A stretch of 64,000 nucleotides of DNA from contig CANQNQ010000001.1 of NCBI GenBank assembly GCA_947625225.1, positions 161,900-225,899 on the forward strand. Direction: 5' to 3'. The DNA comes from an uncultured Clostridia bacterium. Lineage in GTDB: Bacteria > Bacillota > Clostridia > Christensenellales > CAG-917. Below the pieces are notes generated by a model that was not told the DNA's origin, did no database searches, and saw only the letters and a list, made by a program, of their open reading frames with translations. Numbering within the stretch: position 1 is the first letter of the stretch; every line of letters starts with the position of its first letter. Positions 10,387-23,758 of this stretch are shown one piece after another. The position numbers and the translations under genes are program-made.

Positions 10387-11277
10387 TTACAGATATTTGT
10401 CCATCTCGTCCTTCATTCTGACGTCGGAGGTGAGGTAGTCCACGCCGTACTCGTGTACAAAGAACATCGCGTTGCGCGAATCGTTGACCGTCCACACGCC
10501 TATCTTGCGGCCGTGATCGTGCATATAGTTTGCCATATCCTTTGACAAGAACAGGCTGTTTACGCTGAGGTCTATGTTTTGCGCGATGAGCGTATCCATG
10601 CGCGCGTGCTGGGTCTTGCCCGCGACGTCCTTGGGCACGGACAGGTTTATGAGCAACTGCAGCGGCACTTCAGCGTCGAGGGTGCGCACCAGCTTCAAAA
10701 ACTTGTAGTGGAAGGAGATTATCGTCACGTCGGCGCCCGACTCGTGTATGATGTCAAGCGCGCGCTTGATGTCGTCGTCCGTCATATTCTTGTCCTTAAG
10801 CTCCACCACGGCGGTCTTTCCGCCCTCGCGGCAGATCTCAAGGTACTCCTCAAAACCGCAGGCATATCTCTGCTCGTTGTGCCTCAGCGGCGTAGTGGTA
10901 GCGGTAGCGTAGTCCACATTGCGCACATTGGATATGCCCTTGATGGCGTTTGCGTCGTGCATGCACACAAACTTGCCGTCGCTTGTCGCCCATATATCCG
11001 TCTCGATGCCCCACGTGCCCTCGTATGACGCGGCGAGCCTGAACGCCTCGGCGGTGTTTTGATACTCCTCCACGCTCAGCCCCCTGTGCGCGATGAAATT
11101 GACGTCGCTTGTCCTATACGTCTCAACCGCCTTTTCAAAGCGAGCCTTGGTGTAGGTCATAAACTTGAAATCATTGAGCCAGCCGAACATCAGCGAAACC
11201 ACAATGATCGCGAGCGCCAGAATTATCGACGCAATAACAATAAGGGCGACGGCGCCCTTTGACAACTTTTTCTTCAT
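10387..11277 (-). CDS. Membrane-anchored glycerophosphodiester phosphodiesterase
   Basis: N-terminal TM; FIAHRGLSVEEYQNTAEAF, GIETDIWATSDGKFVCMHD, GVWTVND. Confidence 0.88.
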   Translation of the reverse strand: MKKKLSKGAVALIVIASIILALAIIVVSLMFGWLNDFKFMTYTKARFEKAVETYRTSDVNFIAHRGLSVEEYQNTAEAFRLAASYEGTWGIETDIWATSDGKFVCMHDANAIKGISNVRNVDYATATTTPLRHNEQRYACGFEEYLEICREGGKTAVVELKDKNMTDDDIKRALDIIHESGADVTIISFHYKFLKLVRTLDAEVPLQLLINLSVPKDVAGKTQHARMDTLIAQNIDLSVNSLFLSKDMANYMHDHGRKIGVWTVNDSRNAMFFVHEYGVDYLTSDVRMKDEMDKYL

Positions 11278-11562
11278 ACTCCCCCTCCTAAGCGGTGGCA
11301 AAGCGCTTGTACACTATATGCCCCGTACGGTATGACATCACACAAAGAATGATTATTAAGTCTACCACAAATATGCAATATGTCAATAGCAAACCCCAAA
11401 AAACTTCAAAAAATTTTGCGCCGCTTTTGCCGCCCTCAAAATACGGACGGCGGCAGAAAATATCCGACGCATGCAGCGTCACAATTTGTAATATTTTGCA
11501 GAAAATGATGTTTATCTTGCGATATGTGCTTATAAACATTTGCTACGGTCAATAATGTCCGC

Positions 11563-13002
11563 GTGGAACTTGAAAAGATAAAAGAGCAGATCATGACCAC
11601 GTTCTCATATAGCTCCGACTTAAAGTGGCGCGACATCAGAGTCGGCGGGCGCAAATGCGCGTTCTGTTTTATAGACGGCGGGCTGGACAGAGAACTGCTG
11701 GAGCTGAGTATAATCAAGCCGCTGAGGAGCGCGGAGCGCTTCGAGCCGCCCTTTGACGAGGCGCTCGAAGGGCTTGTCAACTTCTCCGAAAACGCGGTGA
11801 AGATACCCCTTGCCACCTCTCCCGGTCCCATATCCGAGGGGGACGCGGTGATGTTTGTGGACGGCGAGGAGGACGCGTTTGTGTTTGCCCTGCGCAAGCC
11901 CGAAAAGCGCTCTATCGGCGAGCCGCCCTCCTCCAGCGTGCTGAAAGGCCCGCGCGAGGGCTTTATAGAGGAGATAAAATCCAATCTGTCCCTCATGCGC
12001 CGCCGCATAAAGTCCCCCGACCTGGTGGTCAGGACGTATCAGGTGGGCAGATACTCCTCCACGTCCGTCGCGGTGCTGTACGTGCGCGGTGTGGCGGACG
12101 AGCTGGTGGTGAAGCAGATAACCGACCGCATCCAAAAGATAGACATAGACGGCGTGATAGACAGCGCCTACGTGCTGTCCTACGTGCAGGCGAGGCGGCA
12201 CTCCTTCTTTTTGCAGGCGGGCACCACGGAAAAACCCGACGTCGCGGGCGCCAAATTGCTTGAAGGGCGCGTGGTGATACTTGTGGACGGCTCGCCGATA
12301 GCCATATCCCTGCCCTATTTGGTGTTTGAGGACGTGCAGGACGGCTACGACTACTATTCCGGGGACTGGCGCGCGTCCATGATACGGCTATTCCGCGTGA
12401 TAGGCGCGCTGCTTACCATATTTTTGCCGGGCGCGTACATTGCACTGCAAACCTATCATTTTCAGCTGCTCCCTCTCAAATTTTTGATGACGCTGATGTC
12501 TGCGACGACGGGCATACCCTTCCCGCCGGCGATAGAGATGCTGGTGGTGTTGATGCTGTTTGAGGTGCTAAACCAAGCGTCCATACGCATGCCGCGCTAT
12601 CTTGGCATATCGCTGTCCGTGGTGGGCGCGATAGTGCTGGGCGACACGGCGGTAAAATCGGGACTGATATCCTCGCCGTCCGTGCTGGTGATCGCGCTGT
12701 CCGCAATCGGCATATTCTGCGTGCCCGACCAGGTGGGCACTATGTCAATACTCCGCCTGCTGTTTTTGTGCATAAGCGCGGTAACCGGCTTTGTGGGCAT
12801 GATAATCCTCGCAATTGTGATAATCGGCTATCTTGCGGGGCTTGACAACTTCGGCACGCCCTATCTTGCTCCATACGCGCCGCGCATTATCCCCGACCTG
12901 AAGGACGGAATGCTGAAGTCAAGCACCGCCAATATGGACAGGCGACCATACTCCATCCCCACCGCCAACCGCACGCGCTCAAAGCTGCATCTGCGCAAGT
13001 GA
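11563..13002 (+). CDS. gerAA: Spore germination protein, GerA/GerKA subunit family
   Basis: 479 aa, GTG start; VRTYQVGRYSSTSVAVLYVRGVAD, EGRVVILVDGSP, multi-TM C-terminal half. Confidence 0.9.
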   Translation: MELEKIKEQIMTTFSYSSDLKWRDIRVGGRKCAFCFIDGGLDRELLELSIIKPLRSAERFEPPFDEALEGLVNFSENAVKIPLATSPGPISEGDAVMFVDGEEDAFVFALRKPEKRSIGEPPSSSVLKGPREGFIEEIKSNLSLMRRRIKSPDLVVRTYQVGRYSSTSVAVLYVRGVADELVVKQITDRIQKIDIDGVIDSAYVLSYVQARRHSFFLQAGTTEKPDVAGAKLLEGRVVILVDGSPIAISLPYLVFEDVQDGYDYYSGDWRASMIRLFRVIGALLTIFLPGAYIALQTYHFQLLPLKFLMTLMSATTGIPFPPAIEMLVVLMLFEVLNQASIRMPRYLGISLSVVGAIVLGDTAVKSGLISSPSVLVIALSAIGIFCVPDQVGTMSILRLLFLCISAVTGFVGMIILAIVIIGYLAGLDNFGTPYLAPYAPRIIPDLKDGMLKSSTANMDRRPYSIPTANRTRSKLHLRK

Positions 13003-13009
13003 GGTATTT

Positions 13010-14263
13010 ATGAAAAACGTAAAGACTCAACACGGTTTATACAAAAACCTGCCCTCGGGCACAATATACAACTCGCAGGCGGCGTGCCTTGTTTTCACGA
13101 TGGGCGTCGCCTTCAAGCTGTCCGCCGCGCCGGGGATAGCGGCACAACACTACGGCTCCTCCACGCTGTGGTTGTACCTCGTCATGTCCGTGCTGGAGGT
13201 GGCGCTTACCGCCGTGATTTTTGCGTTTGTGCGCATGCGCGGAGACGACTTTTTGCGGAGCATAAACGACAGGACGTATCGCGCGCTGTGCGGCGTCGCC
13301 GCCGTGTGGCTGACGGCAAAGGGCACGTTCTATTTTTGCTACTGCGTTTCCTACCTCACTCACGAGCTGTTCGGCGGCGTGGAACCCGCCCTTATATACC
13401 TGCTTTTCCTATCACCCGTGGTGTACATGGGTATAAAGGGCGCGCGCTCCATATCGCGCACGGCGGAGATTCTTGTACCGCTGTTTTTTGCGCTGATAGT
13501 GGTAAACCTCATATTTCTGGAAGCGGACATGGACTTCGGGCGCAACCTGCCCATATTCGCGCTGTCTCCCGCGGAATTTTTCGCGCGCATGCCGCGCTAC
13601 GGGCTGTGGCTGGGCGACGCGCTGCCCTTTATATTTCTGCGCATAAAAAACAAGCGCCTGCCATATATAACCTGCTCGGTGGCGGTCACCGTGGCGCTGG
13701 TGGGAGTGGTGCTGCTGTTGGGAGTGGCGCTGTACGGCGACGCGCTGATGATGGTGTCCGACCTGCTTATACATCTTGCGGGTTTCAACCAGCTATCGCT
13801 GGAGATAGGCAGGATGGAGTGGACAAATCTGTTTGGCGTTGTGACGCTGTCCATAATGTCGCTGTCCTTTTTGTACTTCGGAGCGATCGCCGCAAGCGAG
13901 CGCGCTTTCCGCTCCACACTGCCCGGCAAGTTGCTGTACCCCGCGACCGTGGCGGCAGTGATACTTGCGGTGTCGTCCTCGGAGGAAGTTATACAATTTT
14001 CCATAGGCGCGATAGGCTACGGGCTGTTTGCAGTGGCGCTGGGGTTGCCCACGGCGATATTGGCGCTGGGACTGTACAAGCGCAGGCGTTACGCGGGCAT
14101 ATACGCGCGCTTTGACGAGGAGTATCTGCCCTATCCAGCGCCCACTCCCGAAAAGCCCAACAGCCTTGCCGACAACATAATGACGGACTTCAAACAGTCC
14201 ATGGCGCATAGCGCGCCCGCCAACGAAAACGGCGTGCTGCAGCCAAACGAGGAGGGAAACTGA
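13010..14263 (+). CDS. gerAB: Endospore germination permease, GerB family
   Basis: 417 aa, about 10 TM segments; position between GerA- and GerC-type genes. Confidence 0.85.
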   Translation: MKNVKTQHGLYKNLPSGTIYNSQAACLVFTMGVAFKLSAAPGIAAQHYGSSTLWLYLVMSVLEVALTAVIFAFVRMRGDDFLRSINDRTYRALCGVAAVWLTAKGTFYFCYCVSYLTHELFGGVEPALIYLLFLSPVVYMGIKGARSISRTAEILVPLFFALIVVNLIFLEADMDFGRNLPIFALSPAEFFARMPRYGLWLGDALPFIFLRIKNKRLPYITCSVAVTVALVGVVLLLGVALYGDALMMVSDLLIHLAGFNQLSLEIGRMEWTNLFGVVTLSIMSLSFLYFGAIAASERAFRSTLPGKLLYPATVAAVILAVSSSEEVIQFSIGAIGYGLFAVALGLPTAILALGLYKRRRYAGIYARFDEEYLPYPAPTPEKPNSLADNIMTDFKQSMAHSAPANENGVLQPNEEGN

Positions 14264-15417
14264 TGGCAAAGGCTTACTCCTACATCATGCGCACAAAGTG
14301 GGTGGCGCTGCTTGCCGCCGTGCTGTTGCTTATTGTTTTCGGGCGCACCGTGAACAGTCCCGCGCTTACAAAATCCGCGATAGTGCTGGGCGTGGGCATA
14401 GACTACGACGAGGACGCGCGGCAGTTTATCGTGACGGCGCAATCGGCGATAATGGCGACCTCTTCCTCAAGCGATTCGGGCGCGACAACTTCGTATGTGA
14501 CCTACACCTGCACGGGCAAAACGATATCCTCCGCATTGGACGATATTTCCACAAAAATGGGTCTTATCGTATCGCTTGCGCATTGTGAAGTGCTGTTTGT
14601 GTCAAAAAGCGTATTGAAACTTGACAGACTGCAACTTATATATCCGCTGACGGGGATGTACGCTCTGCGCGAGCAAGCCGTGGTGTTGACGGGTGATACC
14701 GCCCCGCGCGAAATGCTTGCCCTGAGGGTAGGCACGTCCATCAGCGCGCCCTTCTATTTGCAGACCGCGCTGACCAATATGGAGGGCACGGACGGCATGA
14801 TCCGCACCACCGTGAAGACCCTGCTTGCGCGCTCGCTATCCCGCAGTCGCGCCGCCGTCATCCCCTACCTATCCGCTAAAAAAATGCAGGACCAGCCCAT
14901 AGACCAAGAGGGGGAGCAAAAGGACAACTACGAATTCGATCTGTCCCGCACGCTGGCGTTCAATTACACTGACAGCTACGTGCTTGAAAAAGATCTGTCC
15001 GAAATTCTGGCGATATATCTGTCCACCACAACTTACGGCGCGCTGAACTACACCTCGGACAAGGGGGAATCCGTGGACTTCCGCCTTCTCAAAAAAAATG
15101 TCAAAACTTCCGCGAAGGGCAGGTCCGTCACTGTGGAGATAAAGCTGACTGCAGACCTTCTGGACGTGCAATTTGTGGATACGGACAAGGTGCTGACGGG
15201 CGCGGACAAGCCCATAAAGGACGCGGCGAAAGCGCTTGCAAAACAGCTGGAGGACAGGATGACAGCCCTGTACGAAAAGTCAAAACAGCTGAACATAGAC
15301 TTTCTCGGTTTGCAGGCAAAGGCGTATCAATCGGTGGGCCGCTCGCTTGAGGAGGACTGCCTTTCCACAATTTCTTTTACGCCCAAAATAACCATAGATG
15401 TGAAGGAAGCGGCGTGA
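14263..15417 (+). CDS. gerAC: Ger(x)C-family spore germination protein (no lipobox Cys)
   Basis: SAIVLGVGIDYDED, CEVLFVSKSVLK; third gene of the ger tricistron. Confidence 0.82.
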   Translation: MAKAYSYIMRTKWVALLAAVLLLIVFGRTVNSPALTKSAIVLGVGIDYDEDARQFIVTAQSAIMATSSSSDSGATTSYVTYTCTGKTISSALDDISTKMGLIVSLAHCEVLFVSKSVLKLDRLQLIYPLTGMYALREQAVVLTGDTAPREMLALRVGTSISAPFYLQTALTNMEGTDGMIRTTVKTLLARSLSRSRAAVIPYLSAKKMQDQPIDQEGEQKDNYEFDLSRTLAFNYTDSYVLEKDLSEILAIYLSTTTYGALNYTSDKGESVDFRLLKKNVKTSAKGRSVTVEIKLTADLLDVQFVDTDKVLTGADKPIKDAAKALAKQLEDRMTALYEKSKQLNIDFLGLQAKAYQSVGRSLEEDCLSTISFTPKITIDVKEAA

Positions 15418-15426
15418 TAAATATGC

Positions 15427-15454
15427 AAAAACCGCGCTTTATGCGCGGTTTTTA
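15427..15454. terminator. Bidirectional terminator between the ger operon and lacZ
   Basis: AAAAACCGCGC-TTTAT-GCGCGGTTTTTA. Confidence 0.85.
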
Positions 15455-15471
15455 TGTTGTAAACTGCTTTT

Positions 15472-18477
<3,006 letters not shown>

Positions 18478-18554
18478 CTATGTTTTATGCGGTGTATTTT
18501 GAGATTTTATCGGTCTTTTGTGAGATATAAGCACGGGAAGCCCACGCGTCTTGT

Positions 18555-19283
18555 CTACTTTTGAGGAACGTACAGTATCCTGTGGCAATCCGGGCATTCC
18601 GCGTAATCGCCGGGGTTGCGCAGCTTCGCCTTGGCGTCGTTGGGCAACTCCATGGCACAGCGCGTGCAGTATCCGTAGCGCGGATTTTTGGGATCGGGAT
18701 CGTACGCCACAAACGCGGGCGTCTTTTTCGCCTTGCGCAACGCCTCGTACGCCCTGAGCATCTGGGGCGGTATGTCGGGCTGCAACGCCCTCAATTTTGC
18801 CTGTATGCTCTCAACTGTCGGGCGAACGCCCGCCATCATCGCGTCGAAGTCCGCCTTTGCCTGTTTGTACGCCTCTGACGCCTTGACGCCGACGTTCCAG
18901 GTCTTTTTGTACGCCTCGCTGAGTTTGTCTATCCTGACCGCCGCCGAAGCCGCTTCCCTTTCGAGAGTGGCGATCTGCTCGGATATGGTGCCCACCAGCT
19001 TGAGGTAGTGTTCCGCCTCGGATACGTCCTGCACCTCCTCGAGGATGCCGTCGAAGCCGTCAAGTTCCTCATTGAGGTCCTCCAGCTTCTTTTTCATGCC
19101 GGTGTATGCCGCAAGCAACGCCTCCGCTTCAGACTTGAGTTTGCCTATCTCCTGCGTTGCCTCTTCCACCTTGTTTTTGGCAAGGATAAAGCGTTTGCGT
19201 TCCTCGCTTTTTGTGGCGCTTTCTTCAAGCTCGATGAGCTCCTTGTCTATCTGCTGATATTCCAGCATCTTGTCAAAATTCAT
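18555..19283 (-). CDS. Coiled-coil protein with C-terminal C4 zinc ribbon
   Basis: Long coiled coil; YCTRCAMEL...YAECPDCHRILY. Confidence 0.8.
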   Translation of the reverse strand: MNFDKMLEYQQIDKELIELEESATKSEERKRFILAKNKVEEATQEIGKLKSEAEALLAAYTGMKKKLEDLNEELDGFDGILEEVQDVSEAEHYLKLVGTISEQIATLEREAASAAVRIDKLSEAYKKTWNVGVKASEAYKQAKADFDAMMAGVRPTVESIQAKLRALQPDIPPQMLRAYEALRKAKKTPAFVAYDPDPKNPRYGYCTRCAMELPNDAKAKLRNPGDYAECPDCHRILYVPQK

Positions 19284-20035
19284 ACTTCTTCCAGCCTCCT
19301 GAACGGGCAGTCCGACGCCGCCCTTATTATATTCAACCCCGTAGAGGCAAGCGCCCCGTACAGGATATCTTGCATGATTATCTCGCTGTAGTAGTGCGAA
19401 AACTCTATCAGCCTGAAGCCGTCCCGCCTCGCCTCTATATAGCGATTGTGTCTCAGCTCGCCCGTGATGAGCACGTCCGCCAGCCCGCTTGCGCGCGTAT
19501 ATTCGCTGCCGCCGCTGCCCGTGACCAGATACGCCGTGCGCACCCTGTCGTCGGCGTCGCCCACAAAGGTGACCGTCCTGTCGCCAAGCACGTCCGCCGT
19601 GCGCGAAGCAAGCTCGCCAAGCGTAGTATCCACGTCAAACAGCGCGCCCGCGCCCTCGTCGTCAAGGCGTATGTTGCCTCCGCCCAGCATCGCGGCAAGC
19701 GTGACGTTGAGTCCCGTGGGCGCCATGTCCAGATTGGTGTGCGCGCTGTACACGCTGATGTCGTGCTTTATCAGCCTCTCTATCTGCTTGCCCTGCCCGC
19801 GGCTGACGTCTATGCGCGCAAGCGCGTCCCATATAAACGGATGGTGGGACACGATGAGGTTGGCGTCCTTTTCCACCGCCTCGTCTATGACCTTGTCGGT
19901 GACGTCAAGCGCAAGCACGACGCCGCTGCACTGCCTCTCCACATCGCCTACCATAAGACCTATCCTGTCCCATTCGGCGGCGCCTTGAGGAGGAGCAAAG
20001 TCCTCCAAAATTTTCACTATTTGCGCAATTTTCAT
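19280..20035 (-). CDS. Nif3-like dinuclear metal centre protein
   Basis: GLMVGD, ANLIVSHHPFIW, SAHTNLDMAPTGLN. Confidence 0.88.
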   Translation of the reverse strand: MKIAQIVKILEDFAPPQGAAEWDRIGLMVGDVERQCSGVVLALDVTDKVIDEAVEKDANLIVSHHPFIWDALARIDVSRGQGKQIERLIKHDISVYSAHTNLDMAPTGLNVTLAAMLGGGNIRLDDEGAGALFDVDTTLGELASRTADVLGDRTVTFVGDADDRVRTAYLVTGSGGSEYTRASGLADVLITGELRHNRYIEARRDGFRLIEFSHYYSEIIMQDILYGALASTGLNIIRAASDCPFRRLEEV

Positions 20036-20709
20036 AGTTTATCTTCCTGTTTTGACATTTCAAGCGCCGTTTCCAGCACTTTTATCCTGTCCTTCAATGC
20101 CTGCGAGTCGGGATTTTCCTCGCTGAGTTTCCGCCTCATTTCAAGCTCCTGCCTCAGCGCGTTCAACGTCTCGGCGTCGTCGAGGTAATCCGTCCCGAAC
20201 AGCAGTTGCGAGGGGGTGAGGCTCATCTGCCCGACTTCCGTTTTAAGCACCGTATAGCGCTTGCCGGCGCACATGACGCACTTGTCGACGATTATCCTGT
20301 TGCCGGTGGCGACAAGCTGCGCGCGCACCTTTTCGGGATGGGTGTTGGGAGACAGCACGTAGTGAGCGAACCTCTTGCCCTCCGCGTGCGCCGCGGCGAG
20401 CATCCTGCTCATGAGATCTCCGCCCAAGCCCGCGATGACAACGGTGTCCACCTCGCCGTCGGCAATGGGAGCAAGCCCATCGCCCAGACGGGTGATCATC
20501 CTGCCCTCAACGCCGTTGACAAGCGCAAGCTCCGCCGCCTTTTTGAGGCTGGGCGCGCTTATGTCCGTAGCGATGACCTTGCTTGCCCTGTCCGTGCCTA
20601 TCAGCCAATAGCTCAGCTTGCCGTGGTCGCAACCTATGTCCGCCACGCTGCCGTAGTCCACAAGACAGCCTATGGCGTAAAGCCTCTCGTCAAGTCGTAT
20701 GGGCATCAC
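20032..20709 (-). CDS. trmK: tRNA (adenine(22)-N(1))-methyltransferase
   Basis: [33 protein letters not shown]; next to rpoD. Confidence 0.88.
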   Translation of the reverse strand: MMPIRLDERLYAIGCLVDYGSVADIGCDHGKLSYWLIGTDRASKVIATDISAPSLKKAAELALVNGVEGRMITRLGDGLAPIADGEVDTVVIAGLGGDLMSRMLAAAHAEGKRFAHYVLSPNTHPEKVRAQLVATGNRIIVDKCVMCAGKRYTVLKTEVGQMSLTPSQLLFGTDYLDDAETLNALRQELEMRRKLSEENPDSQALKDRIKVLETALEMSKQEDKL

Positions 20710-21752
20710 TCAAAATCCCTCAGCTTCTTTATGCGGTTGGGATGGCGCAGCTTTCTGAGCGCCTTTGCCTCTATCTGACGTATGCGCTCACGCGTGACGT
20801 TGAACTCCTTGCCCACTTCCTCCAGCGTGCGGGGGTGGCTGTCGTCAAGGCCGTACCTCAAGCGCAACACCTTCTCCTCGCGGGGAGTGAGCGTGTTGAG
20901 CACCTGTATGAGCTGTTCCTTGAGCATATTGCCCTCTGTGACGTCGATTGGCGACTGCGCGGTGTTGTCCTCTATGAAATCGCCGAGATGACTGTCCTCC
21001 TCCTCGCCGATGGGCGTCTCAAGCGACACGGGATCCTGCGCTATCTTTTGTATCTCGCGCACGCGCTCCTCTGAGCAGCCCAAATATTGAGCGATCTCCT
21101 CGGGCGAGGGCTCTCTGCCCAGCTGTTGCAACAGATGACGCGTCGCGCGCACCTGTTTGTTGATGGTCTCCACCATATGCACGGGGATACGTATTGTCCT
21201 CGCCTGGTCGGCGATGGCGCGGGTGATCGCCTGCCTTATCCACCAGGTGGCGTAAGTGGAAAACTTGAAGCCCTTGGTGTAATCAAACTTCTCCACCGCT
21301 TTCATCAGTCCCAGATTGCCCTCCTGAATGAGGTCGAGGAACTGCATGCCTCGTCCCACATAGCGCTTGGCGATGGACACAACAAGCCTCAGGTTCGCCT
21401 CGCTGAGGATGTCCTTTGCGGCCTCGTCGCCCTCCTCCATGCGCTTTGCCAGCTCTATCTCCTGGTCGGCGCTCAAAAGCGGCACTTTGCCGATCTCCTT
21501 GAGATAGATCTTTACGGAGTCGTCGGCGGTGGTGTCTATCATCTTGTCAAGATCGGACACGTCCTCTTCGGGCGCCTCCTCCACGGCGATATTGTTGGCT
21601 TTGAGCGCCTCGAACACGACTTCCATATCCTCGGCGGTCGCCTCGAGATGCTCGAGTCTTGCCATTATATCCTCTTCGGATACGGAGCCTTTCTCCTTGC
21701 TTTGAGCGATGATCTTGTCAATTTCCTGTTTGAGCAACTGTTCTCTGTCCAT
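20706..21752 (-). CDS. rpoD: RNA polymerase primary sigma factor (SigA/RpoD)
   Basis: [69 protein letters not shown]; start chosen at ATGGACAG with AGGAGG upstream (track start is 21770). Confidence 0.95.
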   Translation of the reverse strand: MDREQLLKQEIDKIIAQSKEKGSVSEEDIMARLEHLEATAEDMEVVFEALKANNIAVEEAPEEDVSDLDKMIDTTADDSVKIYLKEIGKVPLLSADQEIELAKRMEEGDEAAKDILSEANLRLVVSIAKRYVGRGMQFLDLIQEGNLGLMKAVEKFDYTKGFKFSTYATWWIRQAITRAIADQARTIRIPVHMVETINKQVRATRHLLQQLGREPSPEEIAQYLGCSEERVREIQKIAQDPVSLETPIGEEEDSHLGDFIEDNTAQSPIDVTEGNMLKEQLIQVLNTLTPREEKVLRLRYGLDDSHPRTLEEVGKEFNVTRERIRQIEAKALRKLRHPNRIKKLRDFE

Positions 21753-21766
21753 AAGTTCCTCCTGCG

Positions 21767-23569
21767 TCACATTTTTTCGCCAATAACTTTGGCTTTAAGT
21801 TTTTTTTGCAGCGTGGCTATCTGTTCGACCAATGCGCGGCGCTCAGAGGCGTCCGCCGTTTTGCCGTACTGCTGTTTTATGCTGTCCAGCTGCGCCGAAA
21901 TATAGTTGTCCGCGAGGCTGAAAACGCAATCGTTGTAATATTTTTCCTCCCTGTCGAGGTCCGCAAAGCGCATATTTACGTCCATCAGTTTGCCTATCTC
22001 CTCGTCGTCATCGTCGGAGAGGTAGTTGTACATGTTTGACACGCTGAACTCCGACGGAGGCATTTTTCCTGCTATATCGAATATCTGCCTGTGGACGTCG
22101 CACACAAGCCAATCCTTTTTGAGCGCGGACAGATCAACATACGGCGCGTTTTCCATTATCCTGCTCACGACAAAGCGGGAGGCGCGCATCAGCGCGGAGC
22201 CCTTGTCGCCGACTGCGGGCGCAGATCCTGAGGCTTGCTTGTCCCTCCCTTGCGCTTTTTTGACCGCTCCGTCCGCCGCCCTCCTGAGGACGGTGTCTAT
22301 GGAAATGTTGCCGTCTTTTGCCACGATCGCCGCATAAACCTCGCGTTGCGCTGCGTCATCTATGCTTTTGAGCACATTGACCGCGGGGACAAGGTATCTC
22401 GCCCTGCCGTCAGAGGTGTTGAGATCGTAGGCGTCGCGGCACAGTTTCAGCTTGTAATCTATGACAGGCAACGCCTCGTCCAGCTTTTTGAGAAAGCCTT
22501 CCTTGCCGCTTGCGCGCGCGGTCTCGTCGGGGTCGAAGCCGTCGTCGAGGCATACCACTTTTACGTTGAGTCCCGCCGCCAGCAGAGGGTCTACGTTCTT
22601 TACGGTCGCCTTTCTGCCCGCGGAGTCGCCGTCGTAGCAGACGTAGATGTCCTGCGTCATGCGCCTCAGCTCCCTCGCCTGCCCGTCCGTAAGCGCGGTG
22701 CCCATACAGGCTACGGCGTTGTTTATGCCGTGCGCGCCCAGAGAGATGACGTCCATATACCCCTCGACGAGTATGAGCGCGCTGTAGCTGCCGCCGTTCT
22801 TTTTGTCCGCCTTGATGCGGTTGATGCCGTATATGGTGCGCCCCTTGTCAAACAGCGTGGTGTTGGTGGAGTTTTTGTACTTGGCGACGTCCTGCTCGCC
22901 GTGATATATCCTGCCGCCGAACGCGATGACCTCGTTCATGCTGTTGATGATGGGCACGATTATGCGATTTGCAAACGCGTCGGAGGGATGGTTTACGCTG
23001 CTTATAAGGCCGCACTCCGCAAGGTCCGCAAGCGAATGCCCCTTAAGCCTCAGATAGTCCGGCAAGCCGTCATAGCCCATGGACAAGCCCAACCCGTAGC
23101 GCTTGGATATCTCGTCGTCGACGCCTCTGCCCGCCAGATACGCCCGCGCGTCCTTGCCCTTGACCTCGTCGAGGAGGTTGTTGCGGTAGTAGCGCGCCGC
23201 CTCTCGCATGATCTGCTTGAGGACGTCCTTGTGCTCCTTTTTTTGCTCGTAGTGGGCGTCCAGCTTGAACTCGGGCATGGGGATGCCCACCTTTTCGGAG
23301 AGGTACTTCACGGCGTCGATAAAGCTCATGGATTCTATCTCCATGATAAACTTCACCACATCGCCGCTTGCCCCGCAGCCGAAGCAGTGGTAGTAGCCCG
23401 ATTGCTGGTTTACGCAGAAAGACGGGGTCTTTTCGTTGTGGAAAGGACAGCAACCGAAATAGCGCCCGCCCTTTTTTTGCAACGGGACGTACTGCGATAT
23501 CGTCTGCACGATGTCGCACTTGTACTTCAGCTCTTCCATAAATTCGGGAGTTATCCCTTGTCTGTCCAT
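21767..23569 (-). CDS. dnaG: DNA primase
   Basis: CHC2-type [46 protein letters not shown]. Confidence 0.95.
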   Translation of the reverse strand: MDRQGITPEFMEELKYKCDIVQTISQYVPLQKKGGRYFGCCPFHNEKTPSFCVNQQSGYYHCFGCGASGDVVKFIMEIESMSFIDAVKYLSEKVGIPMPEFKLDAHYEQKKEHKDVLKQIMREAARYYRNNLLDEVKGKDARAYLAGRGVDDEISKRYGLGLSMGYDGLPDYLRLKGHSLADLAECGLISSVNHPSDAFANRIIVPIINSMNEVIAFGGRIYHGEQDVAKYKNSTNTTLFDKGRTIYGINRIKADKKNGGSYSALILVEGYMDVISLGAHGINNAVACMGTALTDGQARELRRMTQDIYVCYDGDSAGRKATVKNVDPLLAAGLNVKVVCLDDGFDPDETARASGKEGFLKKLDEALPVIDYKLKLCRDAYDLNTSDGRARYLVPAVNVLKSIDDAAQREVYAAIVAKDGNISIDTVLRRAADGAVKKAQGRDKQASGSAPAVGDKGSALMRASRFVVSRIMENAPYVDLSALKKDWLVCDVHRQIFDIAGKMPPSEFSVSNMYNYLSDDDDEEIGKLMDVNMRFADLDREEKYYNDCVFSLADNYISAQLDSIKQQYGKTADASERRALVEQIATLQKKLKAKVIGEKM

Positions 23570-23718
23570 AAAAACTCCGAAAAATTCGCCTGATTTGTAT
23601 AGACCTTGTTTTATACCCTTACATATTTATATACGTAAAAAAATCCCGAAATCCTAAAAATTTTTGCAAAAAAGTTAAAAAAATTTGTGAAACGCCCCGG
23701 TTTGGGCATTTTGCCGGC

Positions 23719-23746
23719 AAAAAAACAACCGACGCGAGGTCGGCTG
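23719..23746 (-). terminator. Terminator downstream of guaA
   Basis: Reverse strand GCCGAC-CTCGC-GTCGGTTGTTTTTTT. Confidence 0.7.
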
Positions 23747-23758
23747 TCGATGTGCTTA

